Assembly: GCF_026914305.1 (NCBI RefSeq)
Contig: NZ_CP113866.1
Span: 2,049,501-2,113,500 of the forward strand
Direction of reading: 5' to 3'
DNA from: Caldicellulosiruptor acetigenus
GTDB taxonomy: Bacteria > Bacillota > Thermoanaerobacteria > Caldicellulosiruptorales > Caldicellulosiruptoraceae
DNA length: 64,000 bases
The first letter of the stretch is position 1; the number at the start of each line of letters is the position of its first letter. Under the pieces are notes generated by a model. The model searched no databases and was not told where the DNA came from. It was given only the letters and a program-made list of their open reading frames with translations. Below, in pieces: positions 9,016-18,539 of the stretch. Made by a program: the position numbers and the translations under genes.

Positions 9016-11702
9016 CTCTTTTTTGCTGGTGGTATTTCTCCCACTTCTACATCAGGAAGAGGAAGAGTAAATGCTATTGTTAGTCCTTCCGAATGATTGT
9101 ATGCCCAGATTCTACCTTTATGTGCTTCAACTATTTCTTTACAAATGGTTAAGCCCAAGCCTGTACCTGTAATATCCGAAGAAGAAGGTACCCTATAAAA
9201 TTTGTCAAAAATCCTTTCCAAATCTTCTTCAGAAAGTTTGGGACCCTTGTTACTGATTGAAATTTCTATCCATTTGCTCATTAATTTAACTGTTAAAATT
9301 ATTTCACTATCCGGCTGAGAATACTTTGTTGCATTATCTAATAGATTTACAAATACTTGCTCTAACAAAATAAAATCGCCTTTCAACAATGGTAAATCAG
9401 GGGGTATATTCAAAATTAATGTCCTAGATTTTAAAGCATCTCCCAACCTTCTAATTGCTACGCCTATAACGTCTTGTATATCAATCCATTCCTCTTTTAG
9501 TTTTAATTCTCCACTTTCCAGGCGGGCTGCATTCAACAGGTTAGTTATAAATCTATTCATTCTTATAGCTTCCTGCTTAATAGTTCTTAACAATTCACGC
9601 TGGTGCGCTAAATCGAAACCTTTTTCATTATCTAGCAATGTAGTTACTGCTCCAATAATAGAGGATAGAGGAGTTCGCAAATCATGTGAAATAGAATTAA
9701 AAATAGCTGAACGGAGTTTTTCAGATTCAGCCAAAAATTTAGCCTCTTGAGCTTGTTTGTGGAGTTTTGCTCTGCTGATTGCCAATGCAACCAGCCCCGC
9801 AAAAGTTTCTGCCAATTGTAATTTTTCTTTCTCTATTTTATCAGCCGAGTAAATCCCCATTACTCCTTCGGTTCTCTCCCCTACCTGGAGAGGCAAATAG
9901 AATCCTTTTGCATTATTTAAAGTGTTTGTACACTTTCCTGCTTTTTCACCTTTCTTAAATACCCATGCAGCAATCCCTTTCTCACTCTCATCCCACAAAT
10001 TTTCATCCCAGTTTCTTGAATTTGCTCTAATTTGTAAAACTCCTCTTTCATTTGGTAATATTAAGGCAACAGGGCTTTGAAGAATTTCATACATCTTCTC
10101 TACAATTCTACTTAAAATCTCATCAAAATCAGCCAATGCTGCAATATCACGGCTCAGAGAATAGAGAGCTTCTAAATTATCTCCCCTTTCCCGCCATTTC
10201 TTCATTTCTATTTTTATTCGCTGAGATAAGTTGCCTGTAAAAAAAGCTACTAACAAGAAGATTATGAAAGTTATAATATACCTCAAATCAGTAACCGAAA
10301 AACTACCTGTGGGCGGAATAAAGAGAATATCAAACAAAATAATGCTTGTAACAGCTGCTACCATACCTGGCAATATTCCACCGCGTATAGAACTGATTAA
10401 AATAGGTATTAAAAATGACATTCCTATGTTTAATATACCAAGATTCTTCCTGAATAAGTAAGCAATGGTAGTTACTAACCCTTCTAATATTAATGATTCA
10501 ATATAATGGACATATGTTGAAATATTTGTTCTGAAATATAATATACTTTTTTTATCTGTATTGTATTTATCAGGAATAACATGTATAATAATCCCTTCAC
10601 TCTTCTTTATCACTTTGTTAACTACTGAGCCATGAAATAATTCATAGATTTTTGAACGCAGGGGTTTACCAATTATCAGATGGGTAACATTTTTCTTTTT
10701 TGCTAATTTTATTACTTCCTCTGCGATATCCTCCCCAGAAAGAGTTATAACCTCTGCGCCCAATTCACGAGCTAATTCAAGATTTCTATTTAACTGAGTT
10801 TTTTCCTCATTCCCACCAAATAATCGCTCAGGAGTTTCAACATAAACAGCTATCCAGTCTGTTCCAATCCCTTCCGCCAATCGTTTAGCCATTCTTATCA
10901 GGCGAGCAGAAAAAGGACTTGAACTTACACATACCATTACCCTATCAGAAACCTGCCATGGTCCTTCTATTTTGTGAACCCTCATATAACTTTCTAACTG
11001 AAAATCAACTCTTTTTGCAGCATAGCGCATAGCCAACTGTCTCAAAGCATTTATATTACCAGGTCTAAAAAAGTGTTTTAATGCTTCTTCGGCCTTTTCA
11101 GGTACATATACCTTTCCTTCCTTGAATCTCAATATCAATTCTTCAGGCGGTACATCTACTAATTGAATTTCTGCCATCTCTAACAATCTATCAGGAACTG
11201 TTTCTCTAACCTGCACCCCTGTAATTTGAGCAACTATATCATTTAAGCTCTCCACATGCTGAATATTCAATGTTGTATAAACATCAATTCCTTCATTTAT
11301 TATTTCTTCTACATCCTGGTATCTCTTTGCATGACGACTCCCTGGTACGTTTGTATGTGCCAGTTCATCTACTAATACCAAAGCAGGTCTTCTGGCTATG
11401 ATAGCATCTACGTTCATCTCCAAAAATTCTTTCCCTTTATACACAATACGAAGTGGTGGTATAATTGGCAATCCTTTTAAGAGTTCTTCTGTTTCTTTTC
11501 TGCCATGAGTTTCTACCCATCCAACTACTACATCTATACCTTCTTTTAGCCGTTCTTGGGCAGCTTCTAACATTGCGTATGTTTTCCCAACGCCTGCCGC
11601 TGCACCTAAAAAAACAGTAAGCTTGCCCTTTCTTTGCTGTTGAACTTCTCTCAACAATATCTCCGGATCTGGTCGAAAATCGTCACTTCTGCTCTGCATC
11701 AA
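9012..11702 (-). CDS. kdpD: Potassium-sensing histidine kinase KdpD
   Basis: 896 residues with full KdpD architecture: N-terminal KdpD domain with Walker A GAAAGVGKT (33-41) and VDELAHTNVPGSRH (111-124), a universal-stress-like domain (about 250-375) with IIGKPLRSK, a transmembrane block of hydrophobic helices (about 400-495), a GAF-like segment (about 515-640), and the kinase core with His 673 in SISHDLRTPLSS, an N box (NLLDNATKYS) and a G box (GTGLGLTICKEIVEAH). It is a complete membrane kinase, unlike the short KdpD forms seen in some clostridia. It starts immediately after the kdpC stop and overlaps kdpE. Confidence 0.95.
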   Translation of the reverse strand: MMQSRSDDFRPDPEILLREVQQQRKGKLTVFLGAAAGVGKTYAMLEAAQERLKEGIDVVVGWVETHGRKETEELLKGLPIIPPLRIVYKGKEFLEMNVDAIIARRPALVLVDELAHTNVPGSRHAKRYQDVEEIINEGIDVYTTLNIQHVESLNDIVAQITGVQVRETVPDRLLEMAEIQLVDVPPEELILRFKEGKVYVPEKAEEALKHFFRPGNINALRQLAMRYAAKRVDFQLESYMRVHKIEGPWQVSDRVMVCVSSSPFSARLIRMAKRLAEGIGTDWIAVYVETPERLFGGNEEKTQLNRNLELARELGAEVITLSGEDIAEEVIKLAKKKNVTHLIIGKPLRSKIYELFHGSVVNKVIKKSEGIIIHVIPDKYNTDKKSILYFRTNISTYVHYIESLILEGLVTTIAYLFRKNLGILNIGMSFLIPILISSIRGGILPGMVAAVTSIILFDILFIPPTGSFSVTDLRYIITFIIFLLVAFFTGNLSQRIKIEMKKWRERGDNLEALYSLSRDIAALADFDEILSRIVEKMYEILQSPVALILPNERGVLQIRANSRNWDENLWDESEKGIAAWVFKKGEKAGKCTNTLNNAKGFYLPLQVGERTEGVMGIYSADKIEKEKLQLAETFAGLVALAISRAKLHKQAQEAKFLAESEKLRSAIFNSISHDLRTPLSSIIGAVTTLLDNEKGFDLAHQRELLRTIKQEAIRMNRFITNLLNAARLESGELKLKEEWIDIQDVIGVAIRRLGDALKSRTLILNIPPDLPLLKGDFILLEQVFVNLLDNATKYSQPDSEIILTVKLMSKWIEISISNKGPKLSEEDLERIFDKFYRVPSSSDITGTGLGLTICKEIVEAHKGRIWAYNHSEGLTIAFTLPLPDVEVGEIPPAKKR

Positions 11703-12293
11703 CTATTCACCTTTCCCTGCCTGTAAATGGTCTAAGGCTAAATTGAGTTCCAAAACATTAACTCTACGAGCACCAAGAAAGCCCAATTGCCTTTCTTTAG
11801 TATACTTCTCTACCAACTTCACCAATGTTTCTTCCGAAATCCCTCGCAAACGAGCTATCCTGGGAACTTGCAATAATGCTGCCTCAGGTGTAATATCCGG
11901 GTCTAAGCCGCTTGCCGATGCAGTAACAATATCTGCAGGTATATATTGGTTAGCGGATAGTTGATTTTCCAATCTAAACTGTTGAGCTCTTTTTTTGACA
12001 AGCTCAATAAGTTTTTTATTGGTAGGTCCTAAATTGGATCCTCCAGATGAAGTTGCGTCATATCCCATCCCTGCCATTGAAGGTCTCCCATGAAAATAAC
12101 GAGGATCATCGAACTGCTGACCTATAAGTTTTGAACCTACTACTCTTCCTTCTTTGTAAATCAATGAACCTGATGCTTGATAAGGAAAAAGAAATTTTGC
12201 TATAGCCGTAATAATCAGCGGATAAATAAAACCCAACAATAGTGTCATCATTATTAGCATTAAAACAGAATTCAACAGACCTTTTTTTAGCAC
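11703..12293 (-). CDS. kdpC: Potassium-transporting ATPase KdpC subunit
   Basis: Small 196-residue subunit with one N-terminal membrane helix (about residues 8-30) and an extracytoplasmic domain that increases ATP affinity of the pump. Family segments are GSLIYKEGRVVGSKLIGQ, DPRYFHGRPS, YDATSSGGSNLGPTN, VTASASGLDPDITPEAAL and RVNVLELNLAL. It lies between kdpB and kdpD with virtually no gap on the kdpD side. Confidence 0.95.
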   Translation of the reverse strand: MLKKGLLNSVLMLIMMTLLLGFIYPLIITAIAKFLFPYQASGSLIYKEGRVVGSKLIGQQFDDPRYFHGRPSMAGMGYDATSSGGSNLGPTNKKLIELVKKRAQQFRLENQLSANQYIPADIVTASASGLDPDITPEAALLQVPRIARLRGISEETLVKLVEKYTKERQLGFLGARRVNVLELNLALDHLQAGKGE

Positions 12294-12310
12294 CTTTCAC
12301 TACCTCCTAC

Positions 12311-14392
12311 TTATTTCATACCAAGCAGTGTAGTTAATATAAAATCTATAATCTTAATGCCTAAAAAAGGAGTCAGCAAGCCTCCTACTCCATAAATAAG
12401 CAAGTTTCGTCTCAGTATCTGATTAGGATTTTGAGGTTTGTATTTTACACCTCTTAAAGCCAAAGGAATTAAAAAGACAATTATTAAAGCGTTAAAAATT
12501 ACTGCCGACAGAATTGCACTATTCGGACTACCCAATTTCATAATGTTCAGAACCTGTAATTCGGGATAAGATTTTGCAAACAAAGCTGGAATAATGGCAA
12601 AATATTTTGCAACATCATTTGCAATACTGAATGTAGTTAGGGCTCCTCTTGTTATAAGCAACTGCTTTCCAATTTCTATAATCTCTAATAATTTAGTTGG
12701 GTTACTATCCAAATCTATCATATTACCCGCTTCTTTTGCTGCTTGTGTACCGCTGTTCATTGCTACACCCACATCAGCTTGTGCTAAAGCAGGAGCATCA
12801 TTTGTTCCATCCCCAGTCATTGCCACCATATGTCCCTGCGCTTGATATTCTCGAATAAGATTTAGCTTTGTTTCAGGTTTAGCTTCTGCTACAAAATCAT
12901 CTACACCAGCTTCGGCAGCAATTGCCGCTGCAGTCAATGGATTGTCTCCAGTTATCATCACTGTTTTTATACCCATTTTCCTAAGCTGTGCAAACCTTTC
13001 TTTGATACCACCTTTTACTACATCTTTTAAATAGATAACACCTAATACCTTAGCATTTTCTGCTACTATCAAAGGCGTGCCGCCTTCCATCGCTATCTTT
13101 TCAGCAGTCAACTTTACTTCTGGAGGAATAATTCCTCCATTTTTTTGAACATAATCCTCAATTGCATCTATTGCACCTTTTCTTATTTCTCTACCTTCAA
13201 TATTTACACCACTCATTCGGGTATGAGCAGAAAAAGGTACAAACGTCATTTTCAAATTTTTCAATTCTCTCTCGCGGAGATTAAACTTTTTCTTGGCCAA
13301 TATAACAATACTTCTACCTTCAGGTGTCTCATCAGCTAACGACGCTAATTGTGCCGCATTAGCAAGTTCTTCCTCTGAAACTCCTGGTGCTGGAATAAAA
13401 GCAGTAGCCATTCTGTTACCTAAGGTAATAGTTCCTGTCTTGTCTAATAGCAGCACATCTACATCTCCTGCTGCCTCTACTGCTCGTCCAGATAATGCTA
13501 AAATATTATATTTTAGAAGCTTATCCATCCCTGCTATACCTATGGCACTCAAAAGTCCTCCAATTGTAGTAGGTATGAGGCATACCAACAGTGCTACTAA
13601 AACAGGAATAGGCACAATAGTGTTTGAGTAATGTGCAAAAGCTTCCAAGGTAGCTGTAGTAAGCAAAAATATTATACTTAAAGCTATCAAAAATATATTC
13701 AAAGCAATCTCATTAGGAGTCTTTTGTCTTTTTGCACCTTCTACTAAACTAATCATTTTTTCAAGGAAAGTTTCACCAGGGTTTGCAGTAATTTTTACTT
13801 TAATCCAATCAGAAAGAACTTTTGTACCACTCATAACAGAACTTCTATCACCGCCCGACTCTCTAATTACTGGTGCAGACTCACCTGTAATTGCACTCTC
13901 ATCCACAGTTGCAATCCCCTCTATTACTTCTCCATCTCCAGGAATTATATCCCCTGCTTCTACTAAAACAATATCTCCCTTTCGAAGTTCTGAAGCTGGT
14001 ACTCTCTCAATCCTATCATTGACCAATTTTTTTGCAATTATCTCTTTTTTGGTTTTTCGCAAACTCTCTGCTTGAGCTTTCCCACGACCTTCAGCCAAAG
14101 CTTCTGCAAAATTTGCAAAGATTACTGTTAACCATAACCAGATTCCTATTTGAAGATTTATGAATAAATTCTCTCTCTTGCCCCTCAAAAAATCGTAAAA
14201 AGTAAAAAAGGTGGTAAGCACAGCTCCTATCTCAACAATAAACATGACCGGACTTTTAGCTTGAATTATCGGATTAAGTTTTATGAACGCATTTTTAACA
14301 GCTGATAAAATCAACTTTTTATCATATTTAGTTTTTCTTTTCATATCCTGTTTTTTCTCATCCGAATTATTATTTTGAAAAGAATTATTCAT
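12311..14392 (-). CDS. kdpB: Potassium-transporting P-type ATPase KdpB subunit
   Basis: The 693-residue catalytic subunit hydrolyses ATP to drive K+ uptake through KdpA. P-type ATPase motifs are intact: actuator loop TGES (169-172), ion-binding region [15 protein letters not shown], phosphorylation motif DKTGT with Asp 317, the nucleotide domain with FSAHTRMSG, and hinge motif [17 protein letters not shown]. The N-terminal extension of about 25 residues is charged and longer than in E. coli. It is 31 bases downstream of kdpA. Confidence 0.96.
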   Translation of the reverse strand: MNNSFQNNNSDEKKQDMKRKTKYDKKLILSAVKNAFIKLNPIIQAKSPVMFIVEIGAVLTTFFTFYDFLRGKRENLFINLQIGIWLWLTVIFANFAEALAEGRGKAQAESLRKTKKEIIAKKLVNDRIERVPASELRKGDIVLVEAGDIIPGDGEVIEGIATVDESAITGESAPVIRESGGDRSSVMSGTKVLSDWIKVKITANPGETFLEKMISLVEGAKRQKTPNEIALNIFLIALSIIFLLTTATLEAFAHYSNTIVPIPVLVALLVCLIPTTIGGLLSAIGIAGMDKLLKYNILALSGRAVEAAGDVDVLLLDKTGTITLGNRMATAFIPAPGVSEEELANAAQLASLADETPEGRSIVILAKKKFNLRERELKNLKMTFVPFSAHTRMSGVNIEGREIRKGAIDAIEDYVQKNGGIIPPEVKLTAEKIAMEGGTPLIVAENAKVLGVIYLKDVVKGGIKERFAQLRKMGIKTVMITGDNPLTAAAIAAEAGVDDFVAEAKPETKLNLIREYQAQGHMVAMTGDGTNDAPALAQADVGVAMNSGTQAAKEAGNMIDLDSNPTKLLEIIEIGKQLLITRGALTTFSIANDVAKYFAIIPALFAKSYPELQVLNIMKLGSPNSAILSAVIFNALIIVFLIPLALRGVKYKPQNPNQILRRNLLIYGVGGLLTPFLGIKIIDFILTTLLGMK

Positions 14393-14423
14393 AGCTATTA
14401 GCCCCAGCCTCCTTTCTATTTAC

Positions 14424-16127
14424 TCAGAAAAGCTTGTGAAGTAGCATCAAAAGATGTTCAAGAACAGGTCCTAATGCTATAGCCGGGAAAAAGGTTAACC
14501 CTCCTACAATGAGAATAACCAATCCAAGCAAAACTCCAAATATAGGTGTAGCACTCTGAAAAGTCCCTGCTGAAACAGGTATTCTTTTCTTGCTCGCCAG
14601 ACTGCCAGCTATAGCAAGTGAAGGAATAATAGTCCCAAATCGTCCAATGAGCATTACAATACCAAGCAGAATATTATAGTAAGCTGTATCAGCTTTCAAC
14701 CCAGCAAATGCACTCCCATTATTTCCACTTGCCGATGAAAAAGCATACAAAATTTCTGTCAATCCATGCGGTCCCGCATTCGAAATAGAACTCAGACCTT
14801 CTTTTATGCTAACTGATAAAGCACTTCCAAGTAAAATAGCTGCTGAAGGAATAATCACTGCTAAGGTAGCCATTTTTATTTCTTTAGCCTCTATTTTTTT
14901 GCCCAAATATTCCGGTGTGCGCCCTATCATAAGGCCAATAATAAAAACTGTAAAGATAGCAAATATAAGTATGCCACATAGTCCTACACCTATTCCTCCA
15001 AAAATAACTTCTCCAAGCATTATCTGTAGCAAAGCAATCATCCCTGCCAGAGGAGTTAAACTATCATGCATATTATTGACTGCACCACAGGCTACAGCAG
15101 TGGTAACAGATGTGAACAAAGCCGACCCACCAATCCCAAATCGCACTTCTTTCCCTTCCAGTGCAGCTGGTTGTGAAATTCCCAAGCTGTGAATTATTGG
15201 GTTTCCATAGTATTCACTCAAATAAATGATACTTGTATCTAATATAAACAGCACAAGCATTACATTCAGTATAATAATACCTTCTTTTTTATTCTTTATA
15301 AACCTGCCAAACGCAATAGGCATTGCTGCCGGAATAATCTGGATAGCTAACATTTCTATAAAGTTTGTAAGTGGAGAAGGATTTTCAAAAGGATGAGCTG
15401 AGTTAGCCCCAAAAAATCCTCCCCCATTTGTCCCTAAAAGTTTAATAGCTTCTTGCGATGCAACAGGTCCCATAGGTAATGTCTGGCTTTTTCCTTCTAA
15501 CGTAGCTATTTTTAAATATGGCGAAAAGTTTTGTATGACTCCCTGCGAAACTAACACTATTGCCAATACAAAAGATAAAGGAAGAAGTAACCATAGGACT
15601 GTGCGAGTCATATCAACCCAGAAATTGCCTATATATGGTGTCTCTTTTCTAATAAATCCGCGAATTAAAGCTAAAGCAACTGCCATTCCTGTTGCTGCCG
15701 AAAGGAAATTTTGTACAGTTAATCCGACCATTTGAGTAAAATAACTGAGTTGTCTTTCACCCACATAGCTCTGCCAATTTGTATTAGTGACAAAACTAAC
15801 AGCTGTGTTAAATGCTAAATCTGGGCGAACCGCTTTTAAATGCTGAGGATTAAAGGGCAAAATTCCTTGGATTCTTTGTAAAATATATAAAAATACTATG
15901 CCACAAATATTAAAAATAGTTAAAGAAAAAGCATATTCTTTCCATGTCATTTCTTTGGTAGGGTTAATTCTTGCAATTTTGTAGAAAAATTCTTCTATAG
16001 GATTCAAAACAGGATCTAAAAAGGTTTTTTCTCTGTTAAAGACTCTTGCAATATAATGTCCCACTGGAATAGCTAAAAGAATTAATAGTATAAGGTAAAT
16101 AAGTATCTGCAGAATATCAAACCACAA
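14424..16127 (-). CDS. kdpA: Potassium-transporting ATPase KdpA subunit (K+ channel-like)
   Basis: The 567-residue integral membrane subunit that selects K+. Four selectivity-filter-like loops are visible: TNTNWQSYVGE, LGTNGGGFFGANSAHPFENP, TAVACGAVNNMHDSL and SASGNNGSAFAGL, as in the KdpA/Trk/Ktr superfamily. About ten hydrophobic helices alternate with these loops. The gene follows kdpF and precedes kdpB, the canonical order. Confidence 0.96.
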   Translation of the reverse strand: MWFDILQILIYLILLILLAIPVGHYIARVFNREKTFLDPVLNPIEEFFYKIARINPTKEMTWKEYAFSLTIFNICGIVFLYILQRIQGILPFNPQHLKAVRPDLAFNTAVSFVTNTNWQSYVGERQLSYFTQMVGLTVQNFLSAATGMAVALALIRGFIRKETPYIGNFWVDMTRTVLWLLLPLSFVLAIVLVSQGVIQNFSPYLKIATLEGKSQTLPMGPVASQEAIKLLGTNGGGFFGANSAHPFENPSPLTNFIEMLAIQIIPAAMPIAFGRFIKNKKEGIIILNVMLVLFILDTSIIYLSEYYGNPIIHSLGISQPAALEGKEVRFGIGGSALFTSVTTAVACGAVNNMHDSLTPLAGMIALLQIMLGEVIFGGIGVGLCGILIFAIFTVFIIGLMIGRTPEYLGKKIEAKEIKMATLAVIIPSAAILLGSALSVSIKEGLSSISNAGPHGLTEILYAFSSASGNNGSAFAGLKADTAYYNILLGIVMLIGRFGTIIPSLAIAGSLASKKRIPVSAGTFQSATPIFGVLLGLVILIVGGLTFFPAIALGPVLEHLLMLLHKLF

Positions 16128-16147
16128 CCCATAAAACCTCCTTCATC

Positions 16148-16234
16148 TTATAATTTTTCTGCATTTAGCAAAGCATAAAATAAATAAATTAAAACTCCCA
16201 CAAAAGTTATCACACCTATTAAAAGCTCCAACAT
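16148..16234 (-). CDS. kdpF: KdpF, small membrane subunit of the Kdp complex
   Basis: A 28-residue frame starts at ATG 16234 behind GGGAGG and stops at 16148, 20 bases before kdpA. The product is one hydrophobic helix (LLIGVITFVGVLIYLFYALL) with the C terminus NAEKL, which resembles the conserved ALINAE-type ending of KdpF. KdpF is a small hydrophobic peptide that stabilises the KdpABC complex in E. coli. Position, ribosome site, size and C-terminal motif all agree. It is easily missed because of its length. Confidence 0.85.
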   Translation of the reverse strand: MLELLIGVITFVGVLIYLFYALLNAEKL

Positions 16235-16289
16235 TTCTTCTTTCCTCCCATAACCCAAAAATAGTGTTTTTCTCAGAATCACAAATAAA

Positions 16290-16295
16290 ATTATA
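16290..16295 (-). promoter_or_regulatory. Candidate -10 box for kdpFABCDE
   Basis: TATAAT is read on the minus strand at 16295-16290, about 55 bases upstream of kdpF. No -35 consensus lies 17 bases further up, which fits an activator-dependent (KdpE) promoter. Only about 105 bases separate kdpF from the upstream terminator, too little for a c-di-AMP riboswitch of the ydaO type. Confidence 0.4.
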
Positions 16296-16341
16296 GTTAC
16301 ATTTTTCATTTATGGAGAGTAAAAAAAATATAAAAAAAATA

Positions 16342-16378
16342 AAAAAGTCATCTGTTATTTTATGCCAGATGACTTTTT
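16342..16378 (-). terminator. Terminator downstream of the PRC-barrel gene
   Basis: A perfect 13-bp inverted repeat (AAAAAGTCATCTG arms at 16342-16354 and 16366-16378), beginning 2 bases past the stop at 16380 and followed on the minus strand by a long T-rich run. It insulates the kdp operon. Confidence 0.85.
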
Positions 16379-16379
16379 A

Positions 16380-16610
16380 TTAGATTTCAACCAAAATAAC
16401 ATCTTCACCAATCTTTTTTATCTTATCCCATGGAATTACATAGTCTTTTTCTTTAGAGAAGATGTTGCCCACAGAAAATGGTGCCGGGACAACTATTGCA
16501 TCTACTTTTCCAGTTTTGACATCAACCTCTAAATCGCAAACCTTGCCAAGCTTTTTACCATCAGAGATGTTTATTACATCCTTTTCTCTCAAATCTGAAG
16601 ACTTATACAT
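16380..16610 (-). CDS. PRC-barrel protein, YlmC/YmxH family
   Basis: 76 residues with the PRC-barrel beta pattern DLREKDVINISDGKKLGKV, DLEVDVKTGKVDAIVVP and KDYVIPWDKIKKIGEDVILVE. This is the YlmC/YmxH family conserved in spore-forming Firmicutes and their relatives; the molecular function is not established. It has its own terminator and probably stands alone. Confidence 0.8.
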   Translation of the reverse strand: MYKSSDLREKDVINISDGKKLGKVCDLEVDVKTGKVDAIVVPAPFSVGNIFSKEKDYVIPWDKIKKIGEDVILVEI

Positions 16611-16695
16611 CTTCTTTTTACCACTTTTTTAAGCGTTGTTGTCTTTTATTATTATATGCAAAAGTTTTTTTCATGTGAAAATTCCTCAGAACAGT

Positions 16696-16732
16696 AAGAC
16701 CGCAGGTACATCTCTCATTTACCTGCGGTCTT
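16696..16732 (-). terminator. Hairpin terminator after ribonuclease J gene
   Basis: A perfect 12-bp inverted repeat (AAGACCGCAGGT and its complement at 16696-16707 and 16721-16732), about 20 bases past the rnj stop. The T run is better on the plus strand (TTTT), so termination on the minus strand is less certain than the hairpin itself. Confidence 0.6.
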
Positions 16733-16752
16733 TTAAGTAGAAGCAAACATAT

Positions 16753-18420
16753 TTAAATCTCAGTTATGATTGGAATTATCATTGGATTTCTTCTTGTCTT
16801 TTCAAACAAGAAATTCCTTAGATTATCTTTTAAAATTACCTTTATTGCGTTAGGCTCAGTAATATCATTTTTGTTGCAAAAATAAAGAACATCCTTTATA
16901 ACTCTTTTTGCCTCTTCAATTAAAGGCTCAGATTCTCTTATATATATAAAACCTCTTGTGATTATATCAGGACCTGAGATGACATCTCTTGTTGACGAAT
17001 CAATTGTGAGCACAACAATGAAAAGCCCGTCCTGGGCAAGATGACGTCTGTCGCGCAAAACAACATTTCCTACATCTCCAACTCCAAGTCCGTCAACAAG
17101 AACATTGCCTGCCTGCACCATTCCAACAACCTTTGCACCGTCTTTTGTAATCTCCAAAACCTTCCCATTTTCTAATACAAATACGTTTTTTTCTCCAAGC
17201 TCCATTGCAAGCTTTGCATGGTGTATCAAGTGTTTGAACTCTCCATGCACAGGGATACTGTATTTTGGTCTTGTAAGATTGTGTATAAGCTTTATCTCTT
17301 CCTGGCAGGCATGACCTGACACATGAATATCATCAATGTCTTCATATATTACCTGCGCACCTTGCTTAAACAGGTCGTTTATCACCCTGTTTACAAACTT
17401 TTCATTTCCAGGGATGGGTGCTGCCGAGATTATAACAACATCGCCGGGTATAATCCCCACCTTCTTATGCTCGGCAGAAGCCATTCGTGAAAGTGCAGAC
17501 ATAGGCTCGCCCTGACTCCCTGTTGTTATCAACACAATCTTATTTGGAGGATAGTTGTCAAGCTCATCAACGTCTATTAGCATCCCATCTGGCATCTTTA
17601 AATACCCAAGTTCAAGTGCTTTGTTTACAACATTCACCATGCTTCTTCCCAAGACGCAAATCTTTCTTCCTTGCTTTTCAGCTGAGTTTATGACCTGCTG
17701 TACTCTGTGAATGTGCGAAGAAAATGTTGCAACAATAACTCTCCCTTGAGCCTGGGAAAATATCCTGTCAAATGTCGCACCAACAGTCTTTTCAGACAAA
17801 GTAAAACCTGGCCGCTCTGCGTTTGTTGAGTCACATAAAAGCGCAAGAACTCCCTGTTTGCCAAGCTCTGCAAATCTTATTAGGTCAATTGGTTCACCCT
17901 CAATTGGTGTGAAGTCCACCTTGAAATCGCCTGTGTGGACAATGGGACCAAGCGGTGTGTGTATCGCAACAGCAACAGAGTCAGCAATGGAATGTGTGGT
18001 CCTTATAAACTCAATGCGCATATTGTTAAAGCTAATTACATCCCCTGCCCTGACAGTGAACAGCTTTACAGAGTTCAAATCTATACCAAATTCTATAAGT
18101 TTTATCTCAACAAGCCCAAGTGTAAGTTTTGTTCCATAAATTGGAACATTTAAATCCCGCAGTACGTACGGTATAGCTCCAATATGGTCTTCATGACCGT
18201 GTGTGAGAATCAAAGCTCTTACTTTTTCCTTATTCTTGATAAGATATGATATGTCAGGTATTACAAGGTCAACGCCAAGCATCTCATCTTCTGGGAATGC
18301 AAGACCACAGTCAATGACAACTATCTCGTCGTTTACTTCAACAACAAGCATGTTCTTTCCAATTTCGTTAAGCCCACCAAGTGGTATGATTCTAATTCGA
18401 TGCTCTTGCTTTTTCTTCAT
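16753..18420 (-). CDS. rnj: Ribonuclease J
   Basis: Beta-CASP metallo-ribonuclease of mRNA turnover and rRNA maturation in Firmicutes. The 555-residue protein has RIIPLGGLNEIGKNM, the metal motif LTHGHEDHIGAIPY, HTGDFKVD, the beta-CASP segments (LLCDSTNAERPGFT, ATFSSHIHRVQQ, TTGSQGEPMSALSRMA), HVSGHACQEE, and the C-terminal HGEFKHL. I chose ATG 18420, which has GGAGG eight bases upstream, over an in-frame ATG at 18456. The name rnj is used without deciding between J1 and J2. Confidence 0.93.
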   Translation of the reverse strand: MKKKQEHRIRIIPLGGLNEIGKNMLVVEVNDEIVVIDCGLAFPEDEMLGVDLVIPDISYLIKNKEKVRALILTHGHEDHIGAIPYVLRDLNVPIYGTKLTLGLVEIKLIEFGIDLNSVKLFTVRAGDVISFNNMRIEFIRTTHSIADSVAVAIHTPLGPIVHTGDFKVDFTPIEGEPIDLIRFAELGKQGVLALLCDSTNAERPGFTLSEKTVGATFDRIFSQAQGRVIVATFSSHIHRVQQVINSAEKQGRKICVLGRSMVNVVNKALELGYLKMPDGMLIDVDELDNYPPNKIVLITTGSQGEPMSALSRMASAEHKKVGIIPGDVVIISAAPIPGNEKFVNRVINDLFKQGAQVIYEDIDDIHVSGHACQEEIKLIHNLTRPKYSIPVHGEFKHLIHHAKLAMELGEKNVFVLENGKVLEITKDGAKVVGMVQAGNVLVDGLGVGDVGNVVLRDRRHLAQDGLFIVVLTIDSSTRDVISGPDIITRGFIYIRESEPLIEEAKRVIKDVLYFCNKNDITEPNAIKVILKDNLRNFLFEKTRRNPMIIPIITEI

Positions 18421-18460
18421 AAAGAATTCCTCCAAAAAATCAAAATAAAAAGACATTTTA

Positions 18461-18499
18461 AAAAAGCCCTTACGAAAATGGCTTTCGCAAGAGCTTTTT
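18461..18499 (-). terminator. Terminator downstream of secDF
   Basis: Inverted repeat with arms at 18461-18477 and 18483-18499 (core AGCTCTTGCGAAA with G-T wobbles), followed on the minus strand by TTTTTT. It lies 40 bases past the secF stop. Confidence 0.85.
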
Positions 18500-18539
18500 T
18501 GAAGAATTTAAAAATAAGTCATAAATAACAGCTTTTCTT

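Noticed and set aside
16241-16341. c-di-AMP (ydaO-type) riboswitch before the kdp operon
   Set aside because: Only about 105 bases lie between the upstream terminator and kdpF and they show no such folded core; a ydaO aptamer needs more space.
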